From AM-2324 sp042091035 (GTDB lineage Bacteria > Bacteroidota > Bacteroidia > Chitinophagales > Saprospiraceae): a DNA stretch of 6,649 nt. A model generated the notes under the pieces. The model was not told the DNA's origin, did no database searches, and saw only the letters and a program-made list of their open reading frames with translations. Location of the stretch: positions 1 through 6,649 of the forward strand of contig JBELIG010000179.1 of NCBI GenBank assembly GCA_042091035.1. The letters are read 5' to 3'. The position numbers and the translations under genes were made by a program. Every line of letters starts with the position of its first letter. The stretch's first letter is position 1. Positions 6,602 to 6,649 of the stretch are shown here, one piece after another.

Positions 6602-6616
6602 AAGAGGTGTATTATC
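6586..6616. repeat. Short direct repeat GGTRTATTATC, 20-bp period
   Basis: GGTATATTATC (6586-6596) recurs as GGTGTATTATC (6606-6616), ten of eleven bases identical and exactly 20 bp apart, close to two helical turns. This geometry would suit tandem protein binding upstream of a gene to the right of the window, but two short AT-rich copies could also be chance. Confidence 0.3.
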
Positions 6617-6649
6617 GTTATCTAAACAGCAACTATTTACATAAGAAAG

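Noticed and set aside
1..6649. CRISPR array, tRNA, rRNA, insertion sequence or prophage genes
   Set aside because: No regularly spaced repeats, cloverleaf-type sequence, transposase or integrase motifs, or terminal inverted repeats with target duplications were seen.

Overview
This AT-rich window looks like chromosome from a Bacteroidota bacterium, plausibly a marine or sediment member of the Cytophagales or Flavobacteriia. The signs are a lipoprotein signal whose cysteine is followed by an acidic stretch (C-S-Q-D-D-D), a secreted protein cleaved at a typical 'NAQ' site, A-rich leaders without clear Shine-Dalgarno sequences, and a GH16 laminarinase-type enzyme. The phylum is an inference from these traits, because no rRNA or marker gene is present.

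Layout, left to right. (1) 1-1427, minus strand: the N-terminal 475 codons of a UvrD/Rep-type superfamily 1 helicase, cut by the left window edge. About 135 residues ahead of the helicase core form a helical region resembling DUF4145/HEPN-like domains. (2) 1498-1527: a perfect hairpin terminator. (3) 1529-3205, minus: a 558-residue exported protein of unknown function with about seven recurring beta-hairpin units, suggesting a beta-propeller. (4) 3206-3604: a 399-bp stretch without a convincing gene. It holds several small hairpins and ends in a terminator-like hairpin oriented for the plus strand, so a plus-strand transcript or small RNA is possible. (5) 3605-4597, minus: a tocopherol-cyclase-like protein. 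(6) 4608-4643: a strong, symmetrical terminator. (7) 4649-5758, minus: a lipoprotein GH16 beta-glucanase with an Ig/PKD-like N-terminal domain. (8) 5759-6109: an AT-rich divergent intergenic region. (9) 6110-6544, plus: an OsmC-type peroxidase. (10) 6545-6649: a short tail with a direct repeat and an inverted repeat.

The genes appear to be independent units rather than one pathway. Terminators follow the 558-residue gene and the GH16 gene directly, and osmC is divergent. The GH16 enzyme would cut beta-1,3-glucan at the cell surface, OsmC would detoxify organic peroxides in the cytoplasm, and the helicase acts on DNA. The best candidates for something less described are the helicase with its HEPN-like N-terminus, the possible plus-strand RNA at about 3450-3622, and the tocopherol-cyclase-like protein, whose substrate is unknown. 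I found no clear multi-gene novel system, CRISPR array, tRNA, rRNA or intact mobile element.
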